DNA of 64,000 nt from Roseobacter fucihabitans. Its GTDB lineage: Bacteria; Pseudomonadota; Alphaproteobacteria; Rhodobacterales; Rhodobacteraceae. Position 1 is the first letter of the stretch. The number at the start of each line of letters is the position of its first letter. Location of the stretch: NCBI RefSeq assembly GCF_014337925.2, contig NZ_CP143423.1, positions 26,001-90,000 on the forward strand, in the 5' to 3' direction. The position numbers and the translations under genes are program-made. Shown here piece after piece: positions 8,872 to 18,436 of this stretch. The notes beneath the pieces are model-generated. The model was not told where the DNA came from, did no database searches, and saw only the letters and a list, made by a program, of their open reading frames with translations.

Positions 8872-10056
8872 ATGTCCGCCTCCGCGCCGATTACGCAAGA
8901 CGTCCACACCATGCCGCGCAAATTGCCGGAGGGACCGGTGAACCTTGTCGGGCTCACGCGCTCGGGCATGCGGGATGTTCTGATTGCCGCCGGTACGCCG
9001 GAGAAACAGGCCAAGATGCGCGTCGGGCAGATCTGGCAATGGATCTATCAATGGGGCGTGCGTGATTTCGACCTGATGACGAACCTGTCCAAGGCGTTTC
9101 GTGCCGATCTCAAAGAGCGTTTCGTGATTGAGGTGCCGGAGGTCGTGTCCAAACAGGTCAGCGAGGATGGCACGCGCAAATACCTCGTGCGCATCGCGGG
9201 CGGGCATGAGGTGGAGGTTGTCTATATCCCCGAAGAGGGACGCGGGACTTTATGTGTGTCTTCGCAGGTGGGCTGCACCCTGACCTGTTCGTTTTGTCAT
9301 ACCGGCACGCAGAAGTTGGTGCGCAACCTGACCGCCGGTGAAATCGTCGGCCAGATCATGATGGCACGCGACGATCTGGATGAATGGCCCGAGACGGGGA
9401 CACGTACCTATGAAGCGCGGTTGCTGAGCAATATCGTGCTGATGGGCATGGGCGAGCCGCTTTATAATTTCGAAAACGTGCGCGATGCGATGAAGATCGC
9501 GATGGACCCTGAGGGTATCCAGTTGAGCCGTCGCCGTATCACCCTGAGCACATCCGGTGTTGTGCCCGAGATTGCGCGCACGGCGCAAGAGATCGGTTGC
9601 CAGCTTGCCATCAGTTTCCATGCCACCACCGATGAGGTGCGCGACAAGCTGGTGCCAATCAACAAGAAATGGAATTTGGAGGTGCTGCTGGAAGCGCTGC
9701 GCAGCTATCCCAAAGTGTCCAATTCCGAGCGGATTACCTTTGAATATGTGATGCTGAAAGGGGTGAATGACAGTGACGCAGACGCGCATCGGCTGATCAA
9801 ACTGATCGAGGGCATCCCGGCCAAGATCAACCTGATCCCGTTTAATGAGTGGCCCGGCGCGCCCTATGAACGCTCCTCCAACAACCGCATCCGTGCTTTT
9901 GCGGACATCGTTTATAATGCGGGCTACGCCTCGCCCGTGCGCACGCCGCGCGGTGAGGACATCATGGCGGCCTGTGGCCAGTTAAAATCCGCAACCGAGC
10001 GCGCGCGCAAGTCCCGCCGCCAGATCGAGGCAGACGCGGGTATGACGGGCGCCTAA
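8872..10056 (+). CDS. rlmN: Dual-specificity RNA methyltransferase RlmN
   Basis: 394 residues; a radical-SAM enzyme that methylates C2 of adenosine 2503 in 23S rRNA and of adenosine 37 in some tRNAs. The iron-sulfur cluster motif CTLTCSFC provides cysteines 135, 139 and 142. GMGEPLYNF and [15 protein letters not shown] are family blocks, and the catalytic cysteine lies near the C-terminus in [11 protein letters not shown]. Length is typical. It overlaps the next gene by one base (TAATG), so the two are translationally coupled. Confidence 0.96.
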   Translation: MSASAPITQDVHTMPRKLPEGPVNLVGLTRSGMRDVLIAAGTPEKQAKMRVGQIWQWIYQWGVRDFDLMTNLSKAFRADLKERFVIEVPEVVSKQVSEDGTRKYLVRIAGGHEVEVVYIPEEGRGTLCVSSQVGCTLTCSFCHTGTQKLVRNLTAGEIVGQIMMARDDLDEWPETGTRTYEARLLSNIVLMGMGEPLYNFENVRDAMKIAMDPEGIQLSRRRITLSTSGVVPEIARTAQEIGCQLAISFHATTDEVRDKLVPINKKWNLEVLLEALRSYPKVSNSERITFEYVMLKGVNDSDADAHRLIKLIEGIPAKINLIPFNEWPGAPYERSSNNRIRAFADIVYNAGYASPVRTPRGEDIMAACGQLKSATERARKSRRQIEADAGMTGA

Positions 10057-10787
10057 TGCGGCGCAGGGACGCCTTGGTCATTGGTGGTATTTTCGCGGTC
10101 GCCATTGCCATTCCACCTTTTTTGCGGCGGCGTGAGCAGGCGTTTGAGTTTTCCGACCTGCCCGGAATGCCGGGATTTCGCCGGTTAGAGCGCGGCAACA
10201 TCAGCGGTGCACCGGATTTTTTCACCGGACTGCAAACGCCACAGGAAATCGCTGCAAACGGGCGGTTGCCGCAGAACCTGTGTCGCGCCGTTTTTCCAGA
10301 AAAAGCGATGCCGGGGCGCGTTCCGGTTGCGGTTTTCAGCGATTATTATTGCCCCTATTGCGCCGTTTTGGACAAGCGATTGGCCGATTTGGAGGCCGGG
10401 GGCGCTTTGATTGATCTTAGATTTCACGAGCTGCCGCTCCTCGGGGAGCGGTCGCGTTGGGCCGCGCGCGTGGCCTTGGCCGCCAGCACGCAGCATGATC
10501 ACAAGGCAATTCACCTCGATATGATGCAGCGCATCCTGCGCCCTGCGATAGCCGGTGTCAGGGACGTTGCGGACCGTTTCGACCTCGATGCGCAGCGCAT
10601 CATGAAGGAGGCGCGAAGCGGGGCAATGGATTTGCGGATCGAGGATGCCTTGGCGCTCGGACGCGCTTTGGGTATTCCCGGCACACCCGGTGCGATGATC
10701 GGGCGTACGCTTGTTATCGGCGCGCTGCCCGAACGCGATTTGAGCCACCTCATTGATCTGGAAGCGGGCGCTCCAAGTTGCGCCTGA
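10056..10787 (+). CDS. DsbA-like thiol-disulfide oxidoreductase, membrane-anchored or exported
   Basis: 243 residues with an N-terminal hydrophobic segment after a basic start ([20 protein letters not shown]). A thioredoxin-fold domain follows, with active site SDYYCPYC (cysteines 99 and 102) and a cis-proline region GIPGTPGAMIG. This is the DsbA/Com1 group that oxidises or isomerises disulfides in envelope proteins. Substrates are not evident. It is coupled to rlmN by a one-base overlap, though the two functions are not obviously related. It converges on the YqjE-like gene with a 20-bp gap. Confidence 0.85.
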   Translation: MRRRDALVIGGIFAVAIAIPPFLRRREQAFEFSDLPGMPGFRRLERGNISGAPDFFTGLQTPQEIAANGRLPQNLCRAVFPEKAMPGRVPVAVFSDYYCPYCAVLDKRLADLEAGGALIDLRFHELPLLGERSRWAARVALAASTQHDHKAIHLDMMQRILRPAIAGVRDVADRFDLDAQRIMKEARSGAMDLRIEDALALGRALGIPGTPGAMIGRTLVIGALPERDLSHLIDLEAGAPSCA

Positions 10788-10807
10788 TCCAGCCTATCGG
10801 AGGGTTG

Positions 10808-11137
10808 CTAGCGTGTTTGCTTTACCGCCATGCCCTGCGCCATGCCCTGCATGAAGGCCGCTGCGATGGGCGGCATCGCTTCTTGTTTGGCTGCGCTGTC
10901 ATCTGATGAGCGGGGTTTGTTCGGCGCTCCTGCCAGCCACGTGATGATCAGACCCGTACCGAAGAAGCCGCCCCCCATGATGGCGCAGGCGGTGATTGGA
11001 TCGGTCTGGGTCAGCAGGAGCATAAAGACCGATGCGCTCAGGAAACCAAGGCCGACGAGTGCCAGGACCGCGCCAATACCACCCAGCGCGAAACGCTGAG
11101 CGGTTTGACGGATCCGATGTTGCAGGCGATCCAACAT
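10808..11137 (-). CDS. Small two-helix membrane protein (YqjE/holin-X-like)
   Basis: 109 residues with two transmembrane helices (about residues 19-41 and 48-68) and a polar C-terminal tail (NKPRSSDDSAAKQEAMPP). The size, topology and position directly after a YqjD/ElaB-like gene resemble E. coli yqjE. No enzymatic motif is present. A role as partner of the neighbouring membrane-anchored protein is an inference from gene order: the two genes are one base apart and clearly co-transcribed. Confidence 0.6.
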   Translation of the reverse strand: MLDRLQHRIRQTAQRFALGGIGAVLALVGLGFLSASVFMLLLTQTDPITACAIMGGGFFGTGLIITWLAGAPNKPRSSDDSAAKQEAMPPIAAAFMQGMAQGMAVKQTR

Positions 11138-11138
11138 G

Positions 11139-11495
11139 TCAGGACCTGCGTGCTGTCATCATGCCAAAGAGGAAGCCCAAGCCAGCAGCAATTCCAACGG
11201 CCATCGCCGGTTGCTGGCGCACCGAATCTTCGGCCTTGTGATAAGCCGCTTCGGCATCGGAATAGAGCTTTTCTCCCGTTTCAACGGCTCTTGTCTGCGC
11301 TGTCTCGACCGATTGAGTGGCAGAGGCCTTAACAGCCTTGGCCCGGTTTTTGGCCTCCTGTGCCGCGTCGTCTTTCTTGTCCTTTGCCAACTCTGACATC
11401 AGCCCGGTCAGAGCCGCGATGTCTTCTTTGATTGTGTCAATCTGGGCGGTGACATCTGTAACTTCTGTTTTGCCGTTGGTGCGTGCTTGTGCCAT
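11139..11495 (-). CDS. YqjD/ElaB-like (DUF883) membrane-anchored protein
   Basis: 118 residues. A long charged helix with heptad character fills residues 10-85 (IDTIKEDIAALTGLMSELAK, then AKNRAKAVKASATQSVETAQ). A single C-terminal membrane anchor follows, built like the family consensus (QQPAMAVGIAAGLGFLFGMM ending TARRS). The ATG at 11495 is used because GGAGG lies about 9 nt upstream; a TTG 15 bp earlier overlaps that site. E. coli YqjD and ElaB anchor ribosomes to the inner membrane in stationary phase. Whether this protein does so is not shown by sequence. Confidence 0.8.
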   Translation of the reverse strand: MAQARTNGKTEVTDVTAQIDTIKEDIAALTGLMSELAKDKKDDAAQEAKNRAKAVKASATQSVETAQTRAVETGEKLYSDAEAAYHKAEDSVRQQPAMAVGIAAGLGFLFGMMTARRS

Positions 11496-11584
11496 GTTTA
11501 GAGCCTCCAATTAAAATTCACGACCTCAGGGGGTGCGTGAGTGACTGTTCGGAAGGTCAACGCCCTGTGTCTGGAAAAGGTTCC

Positions 11585-12427
11585 CTAGCCGCGCCCCGGT
11601 AATTTATCCCGTGTCGGCAATTCCTGCCAGTTTTCGATCAGATGCATGGCCTCGGACGCGCTGTCGACAAAGCGAAAGAGCGACAGGTCCTCATCCGAAA
11701 TCGTCCCCGCATCCGCCAGGACCTCCCAGTTGATGATCCCTTCCCAGAACGCGCGCCCAAAGAGCAAAACCGGCACCGGCTGCATGCGCCCGGTCTGGAT
11801 CAGGGTGAGGGCCTCAAACAATTCATCGAGCGTACCAAAACCACCCGGAAAGACGCAGATCGCACGCGCGCGCATCAGGAAATGCATCTTGCGGATCGCG
11901 AAATAGTGGAAATTGAAACACAGTTCCGGCGTCACATATTCATTTGGGGCCTGTTCATGCGGCAGCACGATGTTCAACCCGATGGAATGGCCGCCCGCAT
12001 CAAGGGCACCGCGATTGCCGGCTTCCATCACACCGGGACCGCCGCCCGTGACGATGACATTCTCGCGCCCGTCGCTTTGCAGGCTCTTGAGTGTCATGAG
12101 CCGAGAAAATTCGCGCGCTTCGTCATAGAAATGCGACAGATCCGCCAGCGTCCTGGTGCGGGCCTTGTCCTTATTTGCCGGGCTGGGAATACGCGCACCG
12201 CCAAACAACACGATGGTGCTGGTGATCCTATGCGCATCCAGCATCATTTCCGGTTTCAGCAGTTCCAGTTGCAACCGCACCGGGCGCAATTCTTCGCGGC
12301 ACATGAAATCATCATCGGCAAAGGCTAGACGATAAGCGGGCGCGCGGGTTTGCGGCGTGTCCGGAACCTCCCTGGTGGCATCACGGTCTGTATGCGCATC
12401 ACGCAAGGGGTGTCGGGATTTGTTCAT
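11585..12427 (-). CDS. LOG-family nucleoside 5'-monophosphate phosphoribohydrolase (TIGR00730)
   Basis: 280 residues. Rossmann-like LOG motifs are visible: VIVTGGGPGVMEAGNRGA and the substrate-binding PGGFGTLDELFEAL. The family, once annotated as lysine decarboxylase, cleaves cytokinin riboside monophosphates or AMP-like nucleotides. An N-terminal extension of about 90 residues precedes the core, as in larger type II LOGs. The start at 12427 is chosen because GGAGAAA lies just upstream; a longer frame to 12562 lacks a ribosome site and would run into the dapD promoter region. It is divergent from dapD. Confidence 0.85.
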   Translation of the reverse strand: MNKSRHPLRDAHTDRDATREVPDTPQTRAPAYRLAFADDDFMCREELRPVRLQLELLKPEMMLDAHRITSTIVLFGGARIPSPANKDKARTRTLADLSHFYDEAREFSRLMTLKSLQSDGRENVIVTGGGPGVMEAGNRGALDAGGHSIGLNIVLPHEQAPNEYVTPELCFNFHYFAIRKMHFLMRARAICVFPGGFGTLDELFEALTLIQTGRMQPVPVLLFGRAFWEGIINWEVLADAGTISDEDLSLFRFVDSASEAMHLIENWQELPTRDKLPGRG

Positions 12428-12582
12428 CACGTTTTCTCCGGAAACTCGATTTGTGGCAGGGGGACATGTTGTGCCCCAAGATGCAATGGCTTTGGCGCGC
12501 GCGGCGGGGTCGTGAGTGATTGCGTGCACCGTCCAGCGCTTGTATAGGCCGTGCATTAACATTCTTTTCCTTTGGGGGCCTT

Positions 12583-13410
12583 ATGTCCAACGCACAGCTT
12601 GAAACCGCCATCGAAGCCGCCTGGGAGGCGCGTGACACGATCACCCCAGCCACCACCGGCGAGACCCGCGACGCCATCGAAGACACGTTGGCGGCACTCG
12701 ACAGCGGCAAGCTGCGTGTTGCGGAAAAGCAGGCAAGCGGTGACTGGCATGTGAACCAATGGGCGAAAAAGGCCGTTCTGTTGGGATTCCGCATCAAGGA
12801 TATGGAACGTCAGGGCGGTGGCCCGCAGGAAGGCGGCTGGTGGGATAAGGTCGATAGCAAATTTGCGGGCTGGGGCGACAATCAGTGGAAAGCGGCCGGA
12901 TTTCGCGCCGTGCCCAATTGCGTGGTGCGCAAATCCGCGTTTATCGCGCCGGGTGTTGTGTTGATGCCATCGTTCGTGAACCTCGGCGCCTATGTCGATG
13001 AGGGCACGATGGTTGATACCTGGGCGACCGTCGGTTCCTGCGCGCAGATCGGCAAGAACGTACATCTGTCGGGCGGTGTGGGCATCGGCGGCGTGCTGGA
13101 ACCCATGCAGGCGGGGCCGACGATCATTGAGGATAACTGTTTTATCGGCGCGCGTTCCGAGGTGGTTGAGGGCTGCATCGTGCGCGAAGGGTCGGTGTTG
13201 GGCATGGGCGTTTTCATCGGTAAATCGACCAAGATTGTGGACCGCGAAACCGGCGAATTTACCTATGGCGAGGTGCCGTCTGGATCTGTGGTTGTGGCGG
13301 GCTCAATGCCGTCCAAGAATGGCGTAAACCTCTATTGCGCGGTGATCGTGAAGAAGGTGGATGCCCAGACCCGTTCGAAAACCTCGATCAATGAGCTGCT
13401 GCGCGACTAA
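12583..13410 (+). CDS. dapD: 2,3,4,5-tetrahydropyridine-2,6-dicarboxylate N-succinyltransferase DapD
   Basis: 275 residues; succinylates tetrahydrodipicolinate in the succinylase branch of lysine and meso-diaminopimelate synthesis. The left-handed beta-helix is visible as hexapeptide repeats from about residue 110 ([36 protein letters not shown], then [14 protein letters not shown]). The N-terminal helical part and the C-terminal [11 protein letters not shown] are typical. The ATG at 12583 follows TTTGGGGGCC. The next enzyme of the same pathway, dapE, lies 530 bp downstream with one small gene between. Confidence 0.96.
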   Translation: MSNAQLETAIEAAWEARDTITPATTGETRDAIEDTLAALDSGKLRVAEKQASGDWHVNQWAKKAVLLGFRIKDMERQGGGPQEGGWWDKVDSKFAGWGDNQWKAAGFRAVPNCVVRKSAFIAPGVVLMPSFVNLGAYVDEGTMVDTWATVGSCAQIGKNVHLSGGVGIGGVLEPMQAGPTIIEDNCFIGARSEVVEGCIVREGSVLGMGVFIGKSTKIVDRETGEFTYGEVPSGSVVVAGSMPSKNGVNLYCAVIVKKVDAQTRSKTSINELLRD

Positions 13411-13497
13411 GGCCGGCGGGGAGACCCGAGGCTGTTCCGCCTCGGGTGCCTTGGCTCTGTGATGTCTTCTGGAGCGCTTTGTAAGGATCGAGATCGC

Positions 13498-13851
13498 ATG
13501 GCAACAGACAAGAAACCCTCCCGGCAACAGGTCTTTACGCTTGTGGTGCAGATCGGGCGTAAAAGCGGTGACGGCTTGCCCGAGAAGGCCACCGGCGCGG
13601 GGCTGGTGGTGTTTGCCAGCGGCATTGATGAGGCCGAAGCCGTGCGCGAAACCGTGGCCGTTCTGAAACAGGCCGAGACCGCACCGCTTGATGTGACCGG
13701 ATACGGCACGCTTGAGGAACGCCTCGCGGAAGGCCATGAGATCGACGACGAAGAGCGCGGGTTGATGCAGCGCGCGCTCGATGAAAACGCCGTGATCATT
13801 GCGCAGATGGAGCCGTTTTACGGCACCCACCCCGAGGTTGACGCGGATTAA
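13498..13851 (+). CDS. Conserved hypothetical protein between dapD and dapE
   Basis: 117 residues, soluble and acidic, starting MATDKKPSRQQVFTLVVQIG. The N-terminal half alternates beta-like strands (FTLVVQIG, GAGLVVFASG) with a helix (EAEAVRETVAVLKQAE). The C-terminal part (YGTLEERLAEGHEIDDEERG) is helical and charged. I do not recognise a named family. The start at 13498 is preceded by AAGGATCGAG. Its position between two diaminopimelate genes is suggestive but its function cannot be inferred. Confidence 0.65.
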   Translation: MATDKKPSRQQVFTLVVQIGRKSGDGLPEKATGAGLVVFASGIDEAEAVRETVAVLKQAETAPLDVTGYGTLEERLAEGHEIDDEERGLMQRALDENAVIIAQMEPFYGTHPEVDAD

Positions 13852-13941
13852 CCGCCGTTGTTTTGCGCGCTGGCTCTTGGCATTGCCGGGATTACGTCAC
13901 ACTCTCAGAAATGACCAAATAGAACCGCAAGGGAACGTCTT

Positions 13942-15087
13942 ATGGCTGGCCTCGATCCTGTTTCACTGACCGCTGAATTGGTGCGCTGCGCTTCCGTTAC
14001 GCCTGCCAATGAGGGCGCGTTGGAGATTCTGCAGGGTCTGCTCTCGGAGGCCGGGTTTGAATGTGCCTGGGCGGATCGTGGCGGGATACGCAACCTTTTT
14101 GCACGCTGGGGGCCAGCCGCTCATGCGCGGACGTTCGGTTTTAACGGTCACACGGATGTGGTGCCCATCGGGGACGCTGCCGCCTGGAGCAAGCCGCCCT
14201 TTGGTGCGGTGATCGAGGGCGGCGTGCTTTATGGACGCGGCTCGACGGATATGAAATCCGGCGTTGCGGCCTTTGCCTGTGCCGCTGTGGATTTCGTTAC
14301 CGATACGCCGCCTGAGGGCGCCATCATTCTGGCCATCACAGGGGATGAAGAGGGCGATGCGCTGGACGGGACGACCGCGCTGTTGGAGCATATGGAGCGC
14401 AGCGGAGAGCGCATGGATATGTGCCTGGTCGGAGAGCCGACATGCCCGGACACCATGGGTGAAATGATGAAAATCGGACGGCGCGGGTCGATGACCGCCT
14501 GGATCACGGTGATCGGTAAACAGGGCCATTCCGCCTATCCGCACCGTGCGCTGAACCCTCTGCCCTCGATGATGCGCCTGATGGACCGGCTGGCCAGTCG
14601 CGAATTGGATCAGGGGACCGATCATTTTGACCCTTCCACGCTGGCGGTCGTCACGGTGGATACCGGCAATCCGGCCAATAACGTGATACCGGCGGAATGT
14701 CGCGGCGCGGTGAATATCCGGTTCAACGATGCGCATAGCGGTGCGTCGCTGAGCGATTGGATTCGTGATGAAGTAGCCAAGATAGAGACGGAATTCGGCG
14801 TTCGCACGGAGGTCACGATCAAAATCTCGGGAGAGAGCTTCATAACCCCGCCGGGGCCCTTATCCGATCTTGTGGCCAAAGCCGTCGAGGCGGAAACCGG
14901 CATCATGCCTGTTCTCTCCACGACGGGCGGCACATCGGACGCGCGGTTCGTGAAAAACCACTGTCCCGTGGTGGAATTCGGTCTTGTCGGGCAATCCATG
15001 CATCAGGTGGATGAACATGTGCGCGTGGAACATATTCACCAGCTAAAGGCGGTTTATACCCGCATTCTGAAAGACTATTTCACGTGA
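13942..15087 (+). CDS. dapE: Succinyl-diaminopimelate desuccinylase DapE
   Basis: 381 residues; a zinc aminopeptidase-like hydrolase that releases succinate from N-succinyl-LL-diaminopimelate. Metal ligands are visible in [23 protein letters not shown] and [27 protein letters not shown] belongs to the dimerisation domain and [10 protein letters not shown] to the C-terminal half. Length is normal. Its last four bases overlap the GTG of the acetyltransferase gene, starting a run of translationally coupled genes ending in rnr. Confidence 0.96.
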   Translation: MAGLDPVSLTAELVRCASVTPANEGALEILQGLLSEAGFECAWADRGGIRNLFARWGPAAHARTFGFNGHTDVVPIGDAAAWSKPPFGAVIEGGVLYGRGSTDMKSGVAAFACAAVDFVTDTPPEGAIILAITGDEEGDALDGTTALLEHMERSGERMDMCLVGEPTCPDTMGEMMKIGRRGSMTAWITVIGKQGHSAYPHRALNPLPSMMRLMDRLASRELDQGTDHFDPSTLAVVTVDTGNPANNVIPAECRGAVNIRFNDAHSGASLSDWIRDEVAKIETEFGVRTEVTIKISGESFITPPGPLSDLVAKAVEAETGIMPVLSTTGGTSDARFVKNHCPVVEFGLVGQSMHQVDEHVRVEHIHQLKAVYTRILKDYFT

Positions 15088-15506
15088 CTTTTGACATTGC
15101 GCTTAGCGATGACATCGTCACATGTCAGGCATTGCGCCGCATCGTTTTTATCGAAGAACAGCGCGTCTCTGAGGTCGACGAAGTGGACGGGCGCGACGGT
15201 GAAGCGCTGCATCTGCTGGCGCGCGCTGACACCCGACCGATCGGTACCGCGCGGCTTTTGATTTATGGCGATACGACGAAGATTGGGCGTGTTTGTGTTT
15301 TGCGCGACCACCGTGGCAAGGGGTTCGGTGCCGCTTTGATCCGCGCCGCCGTGGAGATTGCACGGGATCAACACAACGTCCGCCGGGTCCAGCTGGGCGC
15401 ACAAATTCAAGCGCTTGCGTTTTACGAAAAGCTGGGCTTTGCCGCGTTTGGACCAATTTACGATGATGCCGGGATTGATCATCGTGACATGGAGCACGTG
15501 CTGTGA
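15084..15506 (+). CDS. GNAT-family N-acetyltransferase
   Basis: 140 residues starting with GTG inside the last codons of dapE (GTGA overlap). The acetyl-CoA binding motif A is [18 protein letters not shown], and motif B is the [17 protein letters not shown] region. The N-terminal [16 protein letters not shown] resembles ElaA-type acetyltransferases. The acceptor is unknown. It overlaps both neighbours, so it is part of the dapE-rnr operon. Confidence 0.85.
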   Translation: MTFDIALSDDIVTCQALRRIVFIEEQRVSEVDEVDGRDGEALHLLARADTRPIGTARLLIYGDTTKIGRVCVLRDHRGKGFGAALIRAAVEIARDQHNVRRVQLGAQIQALAFYEKLGFAAFGPIYDDAGIDHRDMEHVL

Positions 15507-16111
15507 AACGCACCGTCGTAGTGATGCTCAAAGAGCCGTACCCCGGGCGTGTCAAAACCCGTCTGGGCAAGGATATCGGTATGGTGCCCGCCGCTTGGTG
15601 GTTTCGTCATCAATCCCGCCGCCTGATCGCCCATATTGAAGATCCGCGTTGGCACGTCGTGCTGGCCGTCAGCCCGGATCGCGAGGGGCTGCAAAGCCGT
15701 GTCTGGCCCGCGCATCTGCCTCGGATACCGCAGGGACGCGGGGATCTGGGGGATCGCATGGCGCGCATTTTGCGGCACCACGACCGGGGGCCTCTTTGTA
15801 TCATCGGGGCGGATATTCCCGGTATCGGGCGGCCTCAGATCGCGCGTGCGTTCACGGCTTTGGGAGCGACGGAGGCCGTGTTTGGTCCTGCCCCGGACGG
15901 CGGTTACTGGCTTGTCGGTCTGAAACGCACGCGGGCCGTGCCAGCGCGGATATTCGAAGGGGTTCGGTGGTCGTCAAAGCACGCCTTGGCCGATTCTGTC
16001 ACGACCCTGCCCGACAAACGCATCGCCTATGTGGATACTCTACGCGATGTAGACCAGGCTTGCGATTTGCGCATGACGGCACCGGGCGCGCGTGTTACCT
16101 CAGAGGCATGA
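15503..16111 (+). CDS. TIGR04282-family (DUF2064) glycosyltransferase-like protein
   Basis: 202 residues starting with GTG in a four-base overlap with the acetyltransferase. The nucleotide-sugar transferase-like fold shows VVVMLKEPYPGRVKTRLG at the N-terminus, CIIGADIPGI as the likely metal/nucleotide site, and APDGGYWLVGLKR followed by VRWSSKHALADS. Members are annotated as TIGR04282 arsenosugar-type glycosyltransferases, but the activity is not established for this copy. It overlaps rnr by four bases (ATGA). Confidence 0.78.
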   Translation: MKRTVVVMLKEPYPGRVKTRLGKDIGMVPAAWWFRHQSRRLIAHIEDPRWHVVLAVSPDREGLQSRVWPAHLPRIPQGRGDLGDRMARILRHHDRGPLCIIGADIPGIGRPQIARAFTALGATEAVFGPAPDGGYWLVGLKRTRAVPARIFEGVRWSSKHALADSVTTLPDKRIAYVDTLRDVDQACDLRMTAPGARVTSEA

Positions 16112-18363
16112 CACGCATCCCCACAAAACCCGAAATCCTCGACTGGATCAGCGAAAACCCCACCCTGACCGCCAAGCGGGACATCGCAAAGGCATTCGGC
16201 ATCAAGGGGGCCGCGCGTATTGATCTCAAACGCGTGCTGAAAGAGCTTGAAGCCGAAGGCCACCTCGAAAAGCGCCAGCGCAGCTACCGCGACCCGGACC
16301 GCTTGCCGCCGGTCAGCGTGTTGCAGGTCACAGGACCGGACAGTGACGGTGATCTCTTTGCCAAGCCGATGGAATGGCAGGGTGCGGGAGTTGAACCGGT
16401 TGTTTTGGTCATTCCACGCGCGGCTGATCCGGCATTGGGGGCCGGGGATCGCATTTTGGCGCGGCTGACGCTGATCAAGGGCGAGGATCATCATTACGAG
16501 GCACGTCTGATCCGGCGGATCGGCACCAATCCGCGCCGCATTTTGGGGGTGTTCCGACAGACTGCGGAAGGGGGGCGTATTCTGCCCATCGACAAGGGGT
16601 CGGACAAGGAATGGCAGGTCGCGGGCGATGCCACCCACGGGGCCAAAGACGGCGAGTTGGTGGAGGCCGAACAGGCCGGACCAAAAGGCCGTATGGGTCT
16701 GCCGCATGCGCGCATCGTTGAACGGCTTGGAGACCCTTCGGCCGCCAAGGCGGTGTCGCTGATTGCGATCCATCAACATGGCATTCCGGATGCGTTTCCC
16801 GATGACGTCGTTGCTGAGGCGGATCGCGCCAAACCGGCGGACCTGAAGGGGCGCGAAGATCTGCGTGACTTGCCGCTGATTACCATCGACCCGTCGGACG
16901 CGCGCGATCACGATGATGCCTGCTATGCCCACGCCGATGAGGATCCCAAAAACGCGGGCGGGCACATCGTCTGGGTCGCGATTGCCGATGTTGCCGCCTA
17001 TGTCACGCCCGGTTCTAGCCTGGACCGCGAGGCGCGCAAGCGGGGCAATTCGACCTATTTCCCGGACCGTGTGGTTCCGATGTTGCCGGATCGATTGTCC
17101 GGTGATCTGTGCTCCCTGCATGAAGGGGTGCCGCGTGCCTGTATCGCCGTGCGGATGCAGTTGGACGCCGCGGGTCACAAGCTGGGGCATAGCTTCCACC
17201 GCGGTTTGATGCGCTCTCCCGCGTCGCTGCATTACGAAGAGGTGCAACAGGCCATGGACGGCCAGCCGAATGAGCGGTGTGGGGCCTTGTTGGAGCCTGT
17301 ATTGAGGCCACTATATGCCGCTTATGCCGCGCTGGTTGCAGCGCGTGAAAGACGTCAACCGCTGGAATTGGACCTGCCGGAACGGCGCATCGAGTTGGAC
17401 GACGAAGGCAAGGTCACGGCGGTCAACTTCAAGGACCGGTTGGACGCGCATCGCCTGATCGAAGAGTTCATGGTTCTGGCCAATGTTGCCGCCGCCGAAA
17501 CGCTGATCGCCAAGAAAATCCCGCTTCTGTTCCGCGTGCATGAAGAACCCAGCCCCGAAAAGCTCGATGCGCTGCGCGAAACCGCAAAGGCCAGCGGGTT
17601 CACGCTGGCCAAAGGGCAGGTCCTCAAAACCGCTCATTTGAACCGGCTCTTGAAAGAGGCGGCAGGGTCTGATGAGGCCGAGTTGATCAATATCTCGACC
17701 CTGCGCTCGATGACGCAGGCCTACTACGGGCCGCAAAACCTTGGGCATTTCGGACTTGCGCTGGGGCGGTACGCGCATTTCACCTCGCCCATTCGCCGCT
17801 ATGCGGATTTGATCGTGCACCGGGCGCTGATCACGGCACACGGGTGGGGCAAAGACGGGTTACGTCCGGAGGATTACGACGATCTTGAGCAGACCGGCGA
17901 GCATATTTCGGACACCGAACGCCGCTCGATGGTGGCCGAGCGGGATACCACCGATCGCTATATGGCGTCCTTTCTGAGCGAGCGGGTCGGCAATGAATTC
18001 TCCGGCCGGATCAGTGGCATCGCGCGTTTTGGTGTCTTTGTGAAACTCGATGAGACGGGCGCGGATGGGCTTGTGCCGATGCGCTCGATTGGGCGTGAAT
18101 ATTTTCACCATGATGCGGAGACGAATTCGCTGATGGGGTCCGATACCGGCATGATGATCTCTCTGGGACAGCGCGTCACCGTGCGATTGGCCGAGGCCGC
18201 GCCGGTCACGGGGGGCATCGCGCTGGAGCTCTTGGCGCTTGAGGGTGACGCAATCCCACAGGGGCGCAGATCGCCGGCGGGTCGCACGCCAAAACGTCGC
18301 GGCGTCACCGCAAAGCGCAAGGCGGATAAGACCAAACGCAAGGTAAAACGCACCAGACGGTAA
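16108..18363 (+). CDS. rnr: Ribonuclease R
   Basis: 751 residues; a 3'-5' processive exoribonuclease that degrades structured RNA and takes part in RNA quality control. An N-terminal winged-helix region (TKPEILDWISENPTLTAKRD), cold-shock domains, the RNB catalytic domain with its aspartate cluster (ITIDPSDARDHDDACY), the block YGPQNLGHFGLALGRYAHFT, a C-terminal S1 domain (FSGRISGIARFGVFVKLDET) and a lysine/arginine-rich tail are all present. The ATG at 16108 overlaps the previous stop. A much longer upstream frame is an artefact of reading through the glycosyltransferase gene. Confidence 0.96.
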   Translation: MTRIPTKPEILDWISENPTLTAKRDIAKAFGIKGAARIDLKRVLKELEAEGHLEKRQRSYRDPDRLPPVSVLQVTGPDSDGDLFAKPMEWQGAGVEPVVLVIPRAADPALGAGDRILARLTLIKGEDHHYEARLIRRIGTNPRRILGVFRQTAEGGRILPIDKGSDKEWQVAGDATHGAKDGELVEAEQAGPKGRMGLPHARIVERLGDPSAAKAVSLIAIHQHGIPDAFPDDVVAEADRAKPADLKGREDLRDLPLITIDPSDARDHDDACYAHADEDPKNAGGHIVWVAIADVAAYVTPGSSLDREARKRGNSTYFPDRVVPMLPDRLSGDLCSLHEGVPRACIAVRMQLDAAGHKLGHSFHRGLMRSPASLHYEEVQQAMDGQPNERCGALLEPVLRPLYAAYAALVAARERRQPLELDLPERRIELDDEGKVTAVNFKDRLDAHRLIEEFMVLANVAAAETLIAKKIPLLFRVHEEPSPEKLDALRETAKASGFTLAKGQVLKTAHLNRLLKEAAGSDEAELINISTLRSMTQAYYGPQNLGHFGLALGRYAHFTSPIRRYADLIVHRALITAHGWGKDGLRPEDYDDLEQTGEHISDTERRSMVAERDTTDRYMASFLSERVGNEFSGRISGIARFGVFVKLDETGADGLVPMRSIGREYFHHDAETNSLMGSDTGMMISLGQRVTVRLAEAAPVTGGIALELLALEGDAIPQGRRSPAGRTPKRRGVTAKRKADKTKRKVKRTRR

Positions 18364-18399
18364 TCTTGCAGGCCAACGGGTGCCGATACGCGCCTCTGC

Positions 18400-18419
18400 T
18401 GTCATTTTCTGTCATGACA
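18400..18419. promoter_or_regulatory. Possible operator of the YafY-type regulator
   Basis: A perfect 10-bp palindrome TGTCATGACA (18410-18419) lies 17 bp before the regulator's start codon, with a further TGTCAT half-site at 18400-18405, one helical turn away. The position suggests autoregulation. The link to the adjacent regulator is an inference. Confidence 0.4.
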
Positions 18420-18436
18420 TGTGGTAGGGTTCTTGC

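Noticed and set aside
16027..17247. Reverse-strand 406-codon frame over rnr
   Set aside because: Antisense of the RNB domain with arginine/glycine-rich translation; no family and no ribosome site.
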